Program-made: the position numbers and the translations under genes | Shown here: positions 1 through 10,325 of the stretch, in pieces | Numbering within the stretch: position 1 is the stretch's first letter | Layout: every line of letters begins with the position of its first letter | DNA from: Cynocephalus volans | Taxonomy: Eukaryota > Chordata > Mammalia > Dermoptera > Cynocephalidae | DNA length: 64,000 nt | Reading direction: 5' to 3' | NCBI RefSeq assembly: GCF_027409185.1 | Contig: NC_084463.1 | Coordinates: forward strand, 44,618,407 to 44,682,406 | Notes under the pieces: model-generated | The model's database searches: none | Told to the model about the DNA's origin: nothing | What the model saw: only the letters and a program-made list of their open reading frames with translations

Positions 1-1100
1 ATCCACATGCCCACCTGGCATATTTGGGGTGGCGTATTCTTTCCTCTGATGCCCAGCCCTCTTTTCCTTCCATGGTTTATTTTCAGAGTTTCCGCTGCAT
101 TCTGCTTGTAAACGCTCCACTCTGAGGCTGTCTCTGTAGCATTCAGGGGCTCACAGAATTCAGTAAAAGGGGAACAAATGTCTACACTTCAGCTTACTAT
201 TCCCACATGAGTAGGACCGGCAGGACAGCAACAAAGGCCCCAGTCCTAATTGTAATAGTTCCATAGTTTTATAAAAATGATTCAAATTTTCCAGGTGGGA
301 CTAAATTGGTTCTCATGACAAACACTTGAAAGCAATTAACTTAAAAATATTCAAGCAATTGTTTCCTACCACAGAGGGCAGCATTACTTGTTCTGTATTT
401 AGAAGCTATTTCCTGAGCGACCCCAGTTATATCACAAGGGGGAGAACCTGAGCCTCTCCTGTCTCAGTGCTCTCTCCTCTTCCAGCTTTTCTCAAGTCAT
501 CTTCTCTCTGCACCACCAAGTTGGTGGCATGGTATCTGGAGAGTGAGATGGCATCCCCATGGGGCCCAGTTGGTACATCCCTGTCCTTGGCCACCCTGCC
601 CAGTTCTCAGCACGTCTCTCCAGCTTTGGGTCCACATGGTTTTGAGTCAAGGATTCACATGGGACCTGACATGCATGTTGCCTGCAAACCCCTGGACGCA
701 AAACCCTTGCTGGGCTTTATCAGTCCTGCTGCGCTTCCTGGACAGGTCCATGTCTTTCTGCTCAGAATTAACACTGCCTAGTGCAGAGCTGTGCCCCTTC
801 CGCACAGACAGTCCTGGGATGTAACACAAATGTGTGTGTTGGAAAGGCTTCCTTGAGTACTATATTATTAGTCTGCTTCTGTTTATAACAGTCTCTGCGT
901 ACTGTTTTCTGGACAGTCCTTCAAGGATTTGTCATCAGCTAACTTACGTACATTCTAAAAGTGGAGATTTTCAATTGTGTGCGTACTCATTTAGTTGCTA
1001 TAGCGTTTGAATTGAGTCAGCAGGATACAAGCCGGGCTCAGAGGCTTCCAAATCCCACTATTGCATTCTGAGAGCCTCTTACTCACACCCCTTGCTATTC
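1..1100. other. No gene recognised
   Basis: Single-copy-looking sequence of mixed composition. The short overlapping ORFs around 467-830 lie on both strands and resemble no family I know, so I treat them as chance. Confidence 0.5.
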
Positions 1101-1124
1101 ATAAGAGCACTTTTTACTATCATT

Positions 1125-1285
1125 GCTTCTACATGCAATACAAGCCTCCTTCACTCAACTGTAAGCCCCTGGAAAACCGAGTGGCCAGTGACAGTAGGGA
1201 ATGGATTTTACTCTGTGTTCTCAGCACCAGACAGTGCCTGGCTTCCAGTAATTTAATAAAGCCTTTAGTGAATAATTGTAATTTG
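1125..1285 (+). mobile_element. MIR-type SINE fragment
   Basis: The stretch has the order typical of the MIR core and 3' end: an ACTGTAAGCCCC block, then CAGTGCCTGGC, then AATAAAGCC and a TTTAGTGAAT end. It is diverged, as expected for an ancient mammalian SINE. Boundaries are approximate. Confidence 0.5.
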
Positions 1286-1578
1286 TACCAAAGAAAGAAA
1301 ATTCTTACATCCGTATCCTTACAGCCATTCTCAAGTTATCCCGACCTAAACTCCACTATTGGGTTCCGGGTTAACCACCCTGGTGACAGGATTTCTCCTC
1401 AAATTGATTCCTCGCCCCTCGTCCCCAGATTATCAGTCTACTTTGCAGGTCTGGGAAGCCTGTTTCAACGTGCCGGCATGTGGGCCATCCATGCCAGACA
1501 CTGCTCAGGAAGTTAACTACCGGGGTAGAGCACCTCCTTCCAATTAGGCTGTTAACATGTGCCTCTAGACTTCTGGCC

Positions 1579-1840
1579 TAACTGGAGACGGGCTGAGAAC
1601 ACACACGCCTCTAGCCAGCCCAACAGCAGATGGGCCAAGTTAACAATGCACCCACTCACTGGGCTTCCAACCTAATTGGCACTAAGCCGAGTTAGCGCGC
1701 GCCTATCTAAGCTGCCTTCTGAACAGATGCTCCAGTTCGTGCAGACAACTAGCGGGGCTCGTAACCTAACTGGCATGTGGCTGAGTTACCGCAAACACCT
1801 CATTAGGTTTATTACCTACCTAACTGGTAAGCGAACAGAG
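1579..1840 (+). repeat. Degenerate ~95-bp repeat downstream of the H3 gene
   Basis: A phrase of the form CCTAAYTGG followed by a variable GGCTGAGTTA-like block and a CGCCTC/CACCTC block recurs near 1577, 1670 and 1765, with a partial copy near 1816. The first intervals are about 93 and 95 bp. Units differ strongly, so this is an old tandem duplication or chance similarity. Confidence 0.4.
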
Positions 1841-1928
1841 GGGACAGAACCGGCACCGACCGCCGGAAGAAGCCCCCTGGATGCCCGGAAACCCGCCATG
1901 TTACAGCCACTTTCTGTACCAAACGAGT

Positions 1929-1944
1929 GGCTCTGAAAAGAGCC
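1929..1944 (-). terminator. Histone 3' stem-loop (SLBP site)
   Basis: Read on the minus strand this is GGCTCTTTTCAGAGCC, the canonical six-base-pair stem with a four-base loop that ends replication-dependent histone mRNAs. CCAAA precedes it and ACTCG follows. It lies 39 nt past the H3 stop codon, the usual distance. A purine-rich CAGAAAG about 10 nt further on could be the U7 snRNP target. It indicates cleaved, non-polyadenylated, S-phase mRNA. Confidence 0.9.
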
Positions 1945-1983
1945 TTTGGAGTGACAGGACCTCAGGGCGATCGCCCCTGGAGC

Positions 1984-2394
1984 CTAGACCCACGTCCCGC
2001 GGAGACGGAGCGCGAGCTGCATGTCTCTGAGCATGATGGTGACACGCTTGGCGTGGATGGCGCACAGGTTGGTGTCCTCAAACAGCCCCACCAAATAGGA
2101 CTCGCAGGCCTCCTGGAGCGCCATCATAGCCGACATCTGAAAGCGCAGGTCCGTCTTGAAATCCTGCGCGACCTCTCGCACCAGCCGCTGGAACGGCAGT
2201 TTGCGGACCAGCAGGGCGCTGGATTTCTGGTAGCGGCGGATCTCGCGCAGCGCCACCGAGCCGGGCCGAAAGCGGTACGGCTTCATCACGCCGCCGGTGG
2301 CCGGGGCGCTCTTGCGGGCTACCTTCGCGGCCAGCTGCTTCCGCGGCGCCTTGCCGCCGGTCGACTTCCGCGCCCTCTGCTTGGTGCGAGCCAT
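1984..2394 (-). CDS. Histone H3, divergent H3.4(H3t)-like variant with Met36
   Basis: Nucleosome core histone of canonical length (136 codons plus stop). The start chosen is the ATG at 2394, giving MARTKQ and the full tail. K4, K9, K14, K18, K23, K27 and K37 are kept. Val24 and Ser98 are differences shared with the testis H3.4 type. Unusual changes are T6R, T22A, K36M (ATG for AAG), H39Y, Y41F and T45S. The end is [15 protein letters not shown] instead of the usual PKDIQLARRIRGERA. The alpha-N region and histone-fold core, including [10 protein letters not shown] and [18 protein letters not shown], are clear. The gene is intronless and flanked by a histone promoter and stem-loop, so it looks expressible. 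The number of changes at normally invariant sites could also mean relaxed constraint or early pseudogenisation. Histone H3 identity is certain; functional status is not. Confidence 0.85.
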   Translation of the reverse strand: MARTKQRARKSTGGKAPRKQLAAKVARKSAPATGGVMKPYRFRPGSVALREIRRYQKSSALLVRKLPFQRLVREVAQDFKTDLRFQMSAMMALQEACESYLVGLFEDTNLCAIHAKRVTIMLRDMQLALRLRGTWV

Positions 2395-2456
2395 GACCAC
2401 GAAGAGGCTCCCGCTGTCTCTGCTCCCGACTGGCACTGAGGGGCTCAGTGCTCTCG

Positions 2457-2528
2457 CTTTTATAGACACCGCAGCGCTCCCATTGGTTGGCCGACGGGTG
2501 GCGCGATGGCAGGCTATGCTCTGATTGG
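2457..2528 (-). promoter_or_regulatory. Histone H3 promoter: TATA and two CCAAT boxes
   Basis: On the minus strand TATAAAAG (2457-2464) lies about 65 bp upstream of the H3 start codon. CCAAT motifs follow at 2482-2486 and 2524-2528. This compact order is normal for replication-dependent histone genes. The upstream boundary is sharp: from 2547 outward the sequence becomes a VNTR-unit fragment and then AT-rich repeat DNA. Confidence 0.8.
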
Positions 2529-2546
2529 CTCTTAAGGCGCTCATGC

Positions 2547-2595
2547 ACTGGGTCCCTGGGCAGGCCCCGAGGTGCTGGCATGGTGTGCCTGGTTT
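2547..2595 (-). repeat. Lone fragment of the 80-bp VNTR unit
   Basis: On the minus strand this reads AACCAGGCACACCATGCCAG, then CACCTCGGGGCCTGCCCAGG and GACCCAGTGCATG. That is more than half of one unit of the tandem repeat at 8590-9790, almost base for base. It sits just upstream of the H3 CCAAT boxes with no other part of the composite retrotransposon visible around it. Confidence 0.75.
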
Positions 2596-2738
2596 AACCA
2601 AAAGAACTTCAATAAGCTTTTATGGCACTGCAATTAGAGGAACATTAACCCATAACATGCAACAAAAATGATTTTGCTTTTTGGAACTATTTAACAAATA
2701 AATTTGACATTACAATTAACAGCAACATACTGTTGTAT

Positions 2739-2907
2739 TTTTTTTTAAAGATGACTGGTAAGGGGATCTTAACCCTTGACTTGCTGTTTGTCCTCAGCAC
2801 CACGCTCTCCCAAGTGAGCTAACCGGCCATCCCTATATAGGGATCCGAAGCTGTGGCCTTGGTGTTATCAGCACCACACTCTCCCAAGTGAGCTACGGGC
2901 TGGCCCC
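2739..2907 (-). mobile_element. CYN-type dimeric tRNA-Ile SINE
   Basis: Two tandem tRNA-Ile-like monomers on the minus strand. Each has the GTGCTGA-AACACC core, and GGATCC and GATCCCCTTACC lie at the monomer ends. The T-run at the left is the A-tail. CYN-SINEs of this design are known from colugos. Confidence 0.8.
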
Positions 2908-3739
2908 AAATTTCTTAAATATTTTATAACCAAGTTTATGTCATTTGCAATCAATGACAGTCCTACTTCTTTTTCAATTTTCAGAATTTTGCTTATAATT
3001 CTTATGTAAGTTTTGCTGGCAAAATTTTTAATTCAATGTTAAATAGAATGGTAATAGTGGACATTCATCTTTTGTTCTCCAAGTTTGAGATAAATTAGAG
3101 CACAAGGGTTTCACCATTAAGTACAGCATTAGCTGTAAATTTTTTCTAGGTCCACTTTAGCAGGTATAGAAAGATCCCTTCTATTCCTAGTTTGCCAGCA
3201 GTTTTATAATAAATGGGTGTTGGATTTGGAAAATGTTTTTCTGTGTCTGTTGAGAGAATCTTTGCAATTTTTGTTTAACCTGTTAATATTCTGTATTGAA
3301 TTAATTGATTTGGATGTTAAGTTGAAATTGCATCTGTAAAATAATCCCATTTGGTAATGGTGTATAATCATTTTTCCATGTTGATGAACTCAGTTTGCTA
3401 GTATTGATTGCAGATTTCTATATCTGCATTTATCAGAAATTTCCATTTATAGGGCTGGCCCTGTGGCTGACTTGGGAGAGTGCGGTGCTAGTAGCACGAA
3501 GGCCATGGATTCGGATCCTACATAGGGATGTCCAGTGCGCTCACTGGCTGAGCGTGGTGCAGACCACACGGTGCCAAGGGTTGCGATCCCCTTACCGATA
3601 AAAAAAATTTTTTTCATTTATATTATATTTTCATGTGATTTTTTGTCTACTTCTGATATCAAGTTAATTCTACTCTCATAAAATGAATCAAGAAATGTTA
3701 TCTAATCTTTTCGTGTGTGTTTGTGACTAAAAAGGGTTC
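2908..3739 (-). mobile_element. Old L1 fragment, antisense
   Basis: The AT-rich text reads as reversed L1 ORF2, with the usual antisense phrases about loss of control over a 'TGTTGAGAGAATC' block and a 'TTGAATTAATTGATTT' block. It is heavily diverged and interrupted by the SINE at 3451-3607. Ends are approximate; the right part (about 3610-3739) is less certain. Confidence 0.5.
3451..3607 (+). mobile_element. CYN-type dimeric tRNA-Ile SINE
   Basis: Starts with GGGCTGGCCCTGTGGCTGAC, carries a GGATTCGGATCC B-box-like element, then a second monomer ending in GATCCCCTTACC and an A-run. A probable target-site duplication is TTYCATTTATA on both sides, within the antisense L1. Confidence 0.8.
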
Positions 3740-4383
3740 GTGGACAAAAGGCTTGAGTCAGTACCTCTGTGTTTAGGCATGCTTAGGCAGGTAAAACCCC
3801 CAGGTAGCCCTCCAGCCTGCCTTTACAGAAAGCAGGAGCTAACACCACCATGACCCAGGAGGCCCCACAACACTTCTGTGGAAGTCATCAACAACAGCCA
3901 GCACCACACTTTCTACCACAGCAAGAATGCTTGCCACCACAGTAACAGCCACTACCTCTGTGCAGGTGGCCTGCAGCATATTCAGCTGCACTGAGACAAG
4001 TAGAGTCACTAGAGGAGCCTGGAAAAGGAGAAGGAAGAATTCCTCCTCAAAGTCCACTCCAGAGTGATACAAAAAGAAACTGATCTACCAGATGACCAGA
4101 AATCAATGTAAAGATACTAAATATATGGGAAAAAAGTAAATGTGACACTAGCAAAGAAACAAAGTAATTCTCAAGTACTAAACCCTATAGAACAGGAAAC
4201 CCTTGAAATGACTAAAATGGAATTTGTAGTAACTATCTTAAGGAAACTGAAAGAGATAAGACTCAGTTAGACAACGCAATGAAATGAGAAAAAGTATCCA
4301 GAATATGAAGGAGGAAATTTAAAAATAAATTAATACTTTAAAAAACAATGCAGCAGAGCTCCTGCAAGTGAAAGACATATTCA

Positions 4384-4384
4384 A

Positions 4385-4424
<40 letters not shown>

Positions 4425-4425
4425 A
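4384..4425 (+). repeat. (AAAT)n microsatellite
   Basis: About ten uninterrupted AAAT/AAAC units inside the decayed L1. Confidence 0.9.
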
Positions 4426-6423
4426 CAAACCCACAAGCAATAGCTTAAGCAGCAGATTAGAGCAAGCAGAAGAAAGAACTTTTGATCCCCAAAATGATCT
4501 TTATTAAATAACCCAGGAAGACAAAAAAAATTGGGACGGAGGGAGAAAGGAATTTTTTAAAAATGAAGGAGGTCTAAGAGAGCTAGCAGACAGCAGTAAG
4601 TGCACAAACATCTGAATCATGGGTGCTCCAAAAAGGGAGGAGAAAAGTAAAGACATTGATAATCTATTCAATGAAATAATAGGGGGAACTTTCCAGGTAT
4701 ACCGAGAGACCATTGCCTTCAGATTCAGGAAGCTCAAAGATGCCCAAACAGATTCAGTCCAAAAATATCCTCTACAAGACACATTATAGTCAAACTGGCA
4801 AAACTGAAAGACAGAGAGAATCCTAAAAGCAGCAAGAGAAAAATATCAAGTTACTTATAAGGGAAGCCCCATCAGAATAACAGCAGACTTCACAACTGAA
4901 ACTCTACAGATGAGAAGAAAATGGGATGACACATTCAAAATACAAAAACAAAAAAACCTGCCAGCCAAGAAAACTATAACCAGCAAGGCTATCCTTCAGA
5001 AATGACAGATAAATAGTGGTTTTTCCAGACAAAAACAAAACAAAACAAAACAAAAACTGCAAGAGTTTATCACCACATGACTAGCCCTGCAAGAAATTCT
5101 CAATGGAGTCCTGCATCTGGAATCTGAAAAATAATGATCCCTATTATGAATACACAAGAATGAACAAAACCCACTGGCAAAACACAAATGCAAATGAGAA
5201 AGAAAAAGGAAACTAAGTCTTTCCACCTCAGAAAACCAACAAACATTGATGACTAACAATAAAAGGGGATGAAGGAAACAACATATATTTAAAACATCTA
5301 AATGAAATGTGATCAAATGCTGGGAGTAAGACAATACCTCTCAATAATAACCCTAAGTGTAAATGAGTTAGTTAAACTCTCCAGTCAACAGACACAGACT
5401 GATGGATTGGATAAAAACTAGATCCAACTATATGCTGTCTTCAAGATACTCACCTCTCCTGTAAAGATGCACACAGACTATTAGTGAAAGGATGAAAAGA
5501 GATATAGCATGCAAATGGAAACAAAAAAATGAGCAGGAGTAGCTATTCTCATATCACATGAAATAGGTTTTAAACAAAAACCATAAAAAGAGACAAAGAA
5601 TGCCACTATATAATGATAAAGGGATCTATTCAGTAAGAAGACATGACAATCACAAATATATATGCACCCAACACTGGAGAACCCAGATATATAAAGCAAA
5701 CACTATCAGACCTAAAGAAAGAGATAGACCCAAGCATAATAATAGTGGGGCACCAAACAACACTTGCTCAGCATTGGACAGACCATCCAGGCAACAGATC
5801 AACAGATAAGAATAGGATTTAAATTATGCTTTAGAACAATTGGACTTGGCAGAGATCTAAAGACCATATCATCCAACAACCACAGAACACACATTCTTAT
5901 CAGCACATGCAACATTCTCCAGGATACACCATGTATTAGGTCACACATCAAGTCTCAACAACTTTAAAAACTCAAAATCACCTCAACTATCTTTTCAGAC
6001 CACAATGGATTAAAACTAGAAATTAATAACAAAAGAACCTCATAACACATACAGATACATTGAAATTAAATAACAGGCTTCTGAATGACCTATGAGCCCA
6101 AGAAGAAATTAAACAGGAAATCAAAAATTTCTAGAAAATAAGGAAAATAAAGAAAATCATATCAACATCTGTAGGTTTCTGCAAGAACAGTACTAAGAGG
6201 CAAGTTCATCACAATAAATATTTACATTGATAAAATAGGAAGATTTCAAATAAACAATTTAATGCTACTCCTCAAAGAACTAGAAAAACAAGAATCATCC
6301 AATTCCAAAGTTAACAGATGGGAAGAAATAATTAAGATCAGAGCAGAAGTAAATGATATACAGACCCCCAAAATTATGCAACAGATTAATGAAACAAAAT
6401 AGAAAAAGTATTAGATAGGTTAA

Positions 6424-6424
6424 T

Positions 6425-6504
<80 letters not shown>

Positions 6505-6540
6505 AGGAAAGAAGGAAAGAAGGAAAGAAGGAAAGAAAGA
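6424..6540 (+). repeat. (GAAA)n microsatellite
   Basis: About 28 GAAA-type units, with some AAGG variants near the right end, inside L1 ORF2. Ser/Phe/Leu-rich ORFs on the minus strand here are only translations of the repeat. Confidence 0.95.
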
Positions 6541-7770
6541 AGAGAGAAGACCCAAATAACAAAAACAGAAATTAAAAAGGAGATATTACAACTGGTACCA
6601 CAGAAATGCAAATAATCATTAGACACTATTACATACAACTATACACCAACAAATATGACAGCCTAAAAGAAATGGATAAATTTCTGGACACAGACAATCT
6701 GCCAAGACAGAACCAAGAAGAAATAGAAAACCTGAACAAACTAGTAACAAGCAACAAGATTGAAGCAGTAATCAGCAGTTTCCCAACAAAGAAAAGCCCA
6801 GATCTGGATGGCTTTACTGCTGAATTCTTCCAAACATTTAAAGATGAATTAATACCAATTGTCTTTAAACTATTCCAAAAAATTGAAACAGAGGCCACGC
6901 AACCAAACACACACTATGAGGCCAGCATCACCTTATACCAAACCAAACAAAGGTACAATAAAAAAAAGAAAACTAAACATCAATATCTCTGATGAACATA
7001 GAGGCACAAATCCTAAATAAATTACTAGCCATCAGAATACAGCAACACATCAAATAAATTATACACTGTGATCAAGAGGAATTCATCCCAGGGAGTCAAG
7101 GATGGTTCAACATATGCAAGTTAATAAATATGATACACCACATCAACTACTTCAAGGACAAAAAAAAAAAAAAACTGATTATCTCAATACTTAACAGATA
7201 CAGAAAAAACATTCAACAAAATTCAACATCCCTTAATGACAAAGGCTCTCAGCAAATCAGGCATAAAGGAAAGTACCTCAACACAGTAAAAGCCATAGAT
7301 GACAAACTCACTGCCATATCATCCTGATAAAAGCTTTCAGCTTTTTTTGAAACAGGAACAAGATAAGGATGCCCACTATCACCACTCCTACTTAAGACAG
7401 TATTGGAAGTACTAGTCAGAAAAATCAGGCAAAAGAAAGAAATGAAGGGCATCCAGATTAGAAAGGACAAATTCAAACTGCTCCTGTTTGCAGATGACAT
7501 GATCCTATATAGAGAAAAGTCTAAAGACCCTAACCAAAAAGTCTTAGAGCAGATTAACAATTTTGGTAATGTTGCAGGATACAAAATCAATGCCCACAAA
7601 TCAGTAGCATTTGTATTCTCCAATAATGAATTAGCAAAAAATAGATATCTAGAAAGGAATCCCATTTATAATAGTCACCAGAAAAAATAAAATACCTAGG
7701 AATCAATTTAAACAAGGAGGTGAAAGATCTCTCCAACAAGAACTACAAATCGAATACCAGGGTTTCTAGT

Positions 7771-7779
7771 CAAGATGGC
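7771..7779 (+). promoter_or_regulatory. YY1-like site at the start of the composite element
   Basis: CAAGATGGC lies about 20 bp from the element's 5' end. In human L1 a YY1 site in the same place fixes the transcription start. The second copy has CAAGATGGT at the same place, one base different. Confidence 0.5.
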
Positions 7780-8589
7780 AGAATAAACGGTTCCCAGCGT
7801 CACTCTCTCCCACAAATCAACCAATTTACAACTGTAAAAATGTAACATCAGCCAAGCTGGGGCTGCTGGAGCACAGGGAAAGAGGAGGAGAGAGACCTAT
7901 GGAGTTCATGAAGGAGGGAGAAACTACAATGAGAGAAAGAAAAAGCTGCTCTGAGCGTTTCTGGCTGCAGCTGCTTTAAGGCTGGAGCTGCTGAGCACAC
8001 AGAGCAGAAGCCTGCAGAAGCCACAGCTGTGCCCTTCAGATGGCGTTACTTGGAGGCGGCAGGAGAGAAGAGGGCCTCGGCAACCCCCAGGAAAACAAGA
8101 CCACTAATAGATTTCCCATGGACCCACGCAGGAGCGAGGAACCAGAACAACCAGAAAAAGGGAGCCCCTCAGAGGCTGGTGAGTCATTGCAAGGGACAGC
8201 ACCAGGCCGGTCCCGTGGGAAGTGTTTGTAGCACAGTCGTTGGGGGAGACATGCCCACCGGGAGAACACTGAGACACAGCAAGGACAGCCGATCTGCCCC
8301 CCAATCAGCACAGGACCACTCAGAGGAGACTGGTCAGGAATGCAGAATTGCATGAGATGCAGTTTGATGAAAAACTCAGGCCCAAATCATAGATTCTACA
8401 GAACACAGATCCACTGGGTCTCTGGAGAGCTGGAAGTACCTATAAGGTCAACCATTAAACCCTGAGCTGCACAAAAAGCCTTCCCTAGGGAAACAGCAGC
8501 AAAGCAGCAATTTAAACAACCACACACTCAAATACTGGTTCCCACAGGAAGTTCCCCCGTGTTAGAAGCAAAGGACAAAAAATTAGTTC

Positions 8590-9790
8590 TGGCCTGGGCA
8601 CACCACCAGCACCTTGGGGCCTGCCTGGGAACCAGAGGCTTGGATCTGCCGACTGGACCCCACTCCCACTTCCAGGCAAACTGTGTCAGTGCCTCGGGGC
8701 CAGCATGGGGACCCAAGCCATGGAGAAGGGGACTGGACCCTCCTCCCACAACCAAGCACACCATACCAGCACCTCCGAGCCCACCAGGGGACCCAAGGTA
8801 TGGAGAAGGGGACTGGACCTCTCTCCCATAACCAGGCACACCTAGCCAGCACCTTGGGTACTTCCCAGTGATGCAAGGTATGGAGCCAGGGACCAGACCC
8901 TCCTCCCACAACCAGGCCCAACATGCCAGCACCTTGGGGCCTGCCGAGGGACCCAGTGCTTGGAGAAGGGGACTGGACCTCTGTCCCACAACCATGCACA
9001 CCAAGCCAGTGTCTCGAGGCCTGCCAGGGGCCTGGGGCATGGAGAAGGGGACCGGAACACCCTCCTACAACCAGGCACACCGTGCCAGCACCTTGGAGCC
9101 CACCTAGGGACCCAGGGAATGGAGAAGGGGACCGGACTTCTCTCACACAACCAGGCACACCAAGCCAGTGTCTCGAGGCCTACCCAGGGTTCTGAAGCAT
9201 GGAGAAGGGGACCGGACCTCTCTCCCACAGCCAGGCACACCATGCCAGTGCCTCAGGGCCCACCCAGAGACCCAAGGCATGGAGAAGGGGACCGGACCTC
9301 TTTCCCACAACCAGGCACACTGTGCCAGCACCTTGGGGCCCGCCCAGGGTCCTGAGGCATGGAGAAGGGGACCAGACCACTCTCCCACAACCAGGCACAC
9401 CAGTATAGTGCCTCAGGGCCTGCCCAGTGACCTGAGGCAAGGAGAAGGGGACTAGACCTCTCCCCCACAACCAGGCACACTGTGCCAGCACCCAGGGGCC
9501 CACCCAGAGTCCTGAAGCATGGAGAAGGGGACTGGATCTCTCTCCCACAACCAGGCACACTGTGCCAGCACCTTGGGGCTTTCCCAGGGACCCAAGGCAT
9601 GGAGAAGGGGACCGGACCTCTCTCCCACAACCGGACACACCATGCCAGCACCTCAGGGCCTGCCCAGGGACCCAAGGCATGGAGAAGGGGACTGGACACA
9701 CCTCCCACAACCTGGCACAAGGCACCAGTGACTTGGGGCCTGTCCACAGACCAGAGACATGGAGAAGGGAACCAGACACACTCCACAACC
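8590..9790 (+). repeat. 80-bp VNTR, about 15 units
   Basis: The marker GGAGAAGGGG recurs every 80 bp (for example 8960, 9040, 9120, 9199, 9279, 9359, 9439, 9519, 9599, 9679). Each unit has ACAACCAGGCACACC, TGCCAGCACCTTGGGGCC, and CAGGGACCCAAGGCATGGAG blocks. Units at the left edge are the most diverged. Because 80 is not a multiple of three, each frame cycles through three unit frames. This explains the many long shadow ORFs on both strands. Confidence 0.95.
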
Positions 9791-10325
9791 AGTCATACCG
9801 CCAGTGCCAACAAGCATACCAGAAACGGCATCTCCCTGTAGGTGGCCCACTGCAGCCTCCACAATAACCATGGCTGCTGCAAAAGTGACTAGACATCACA
9901 AGCACCACACAAATGGTCCACCAACCACTGGAGTGCATTCGCACAAGGAGATTCACCAGCAGAGTCAAAGAAAAGAAGAGGATGTCTCTCTCCACAAAGC
10001 CCATTTCAGAGTGACAGAAGCAGCATCTGCTCTATGATAATATTGGGGGACCCAATCACATCTCTCAGCATTGGACATATCATCTAGGCAACAAATTAAC
10101 AGAATAACCATGATTCTTTCAGAAGGAGAGAAGAAATCTAGGGTAATTAGAGGGGGGAGGGGGAGGGAATGGGGGATGGGGAGAGATTGGACAAGGGGCA
10201 TAAAGATTAATTAGGATTTGTAACAATACGTATGCTAGTAATATTGATTTGATCAACATATCTCAATGTTCAACCCCCAAAATATAATCGATTTTGATTC
10301 AATAAATAAAATAAATTTTTAAAAA

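Larger units (their letters stand above)
3740..7751 (+). mobile_element. Old L1, left part: 5'UTR end, ORF1, most of ORF2 (decayed)
   Basis: A near-complete but heavily mutated L1. Positions 3780-4090 resemble the end of an L1 5'UTR, and ORF1-like sequence runs to about 5000. ORF2 endonuclease phrases occur near 5340-6030 (ALDRPSRQQIN around 5770). Reverse-transcriptase phrases are [20 protein letters not shown] (6780-6850) and [11 protein letters not shown] (about 7470-7510). Many stops and frameshifts are present. Microsatellites grew inside it at 4384-4425 and 6424-6540. It breaks at 7751, where the composite element inserted, and resumes at 10326. Confidence 0.85.
7752..10325 (+). mobile_element. 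VNTR-bearing composite (SVA-like, L1-derived) retrotransposon, copy 1
   Basis: A complete insertion flanked by a perfect 14-bp target-site duplication, AAGAACTACAAATC (7738-7751 and 10326-10339), and ending in an A-rich tail. The target was the old L1 ORF2. Modules in order: (1) 7752-8590, a GC-richer leader with CAAGATGGC near its start, a YY1-like site as in L1 5'UTRs; (2) 8590-9790, about fifteen 80-bp repeats; (3) 9860-10037, sequence homologous to the L1 5'UTR end seen at 3930-4085; (4) 10039-10105, a short L1 ORF2 endonuclease fragment matching 5740-5805; (5) 10106-10325, a G-rich L1-type 3'UTR and tail. No reverse transcriptase is present, so it must be moved in trans, presumably by L1. 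A second copy with the same junctions lies at 45573-47180. Confidence 0.85.

Noticed and set aside
6295-6638. Ser/Phe/Leu-repeat ORFs on the minus strand
   Set aside because: Direct translations of the (GAAA)n microsatellite.
8029-8355. 108-codon ORF in the leader of composite element 1
   Set aside because: The matching region of copy 2 is not open in the same way, and the region resembles an L1 5'UTR, so coding is unlikely.
8590-9790. CRISPR array
   Set aside because: The spacing is regular, but the whole 80-bp unit is repeated without unique spacers, and the DNA is mammalian.
8528-10004. Long ORFs on both strands across the VNTR (up to 274 codons)
   Set aside because: They are repeated translations of the 80-bp unit, present in several frames on both strands with no domain; frame rotation with an 80-bp period explains them.
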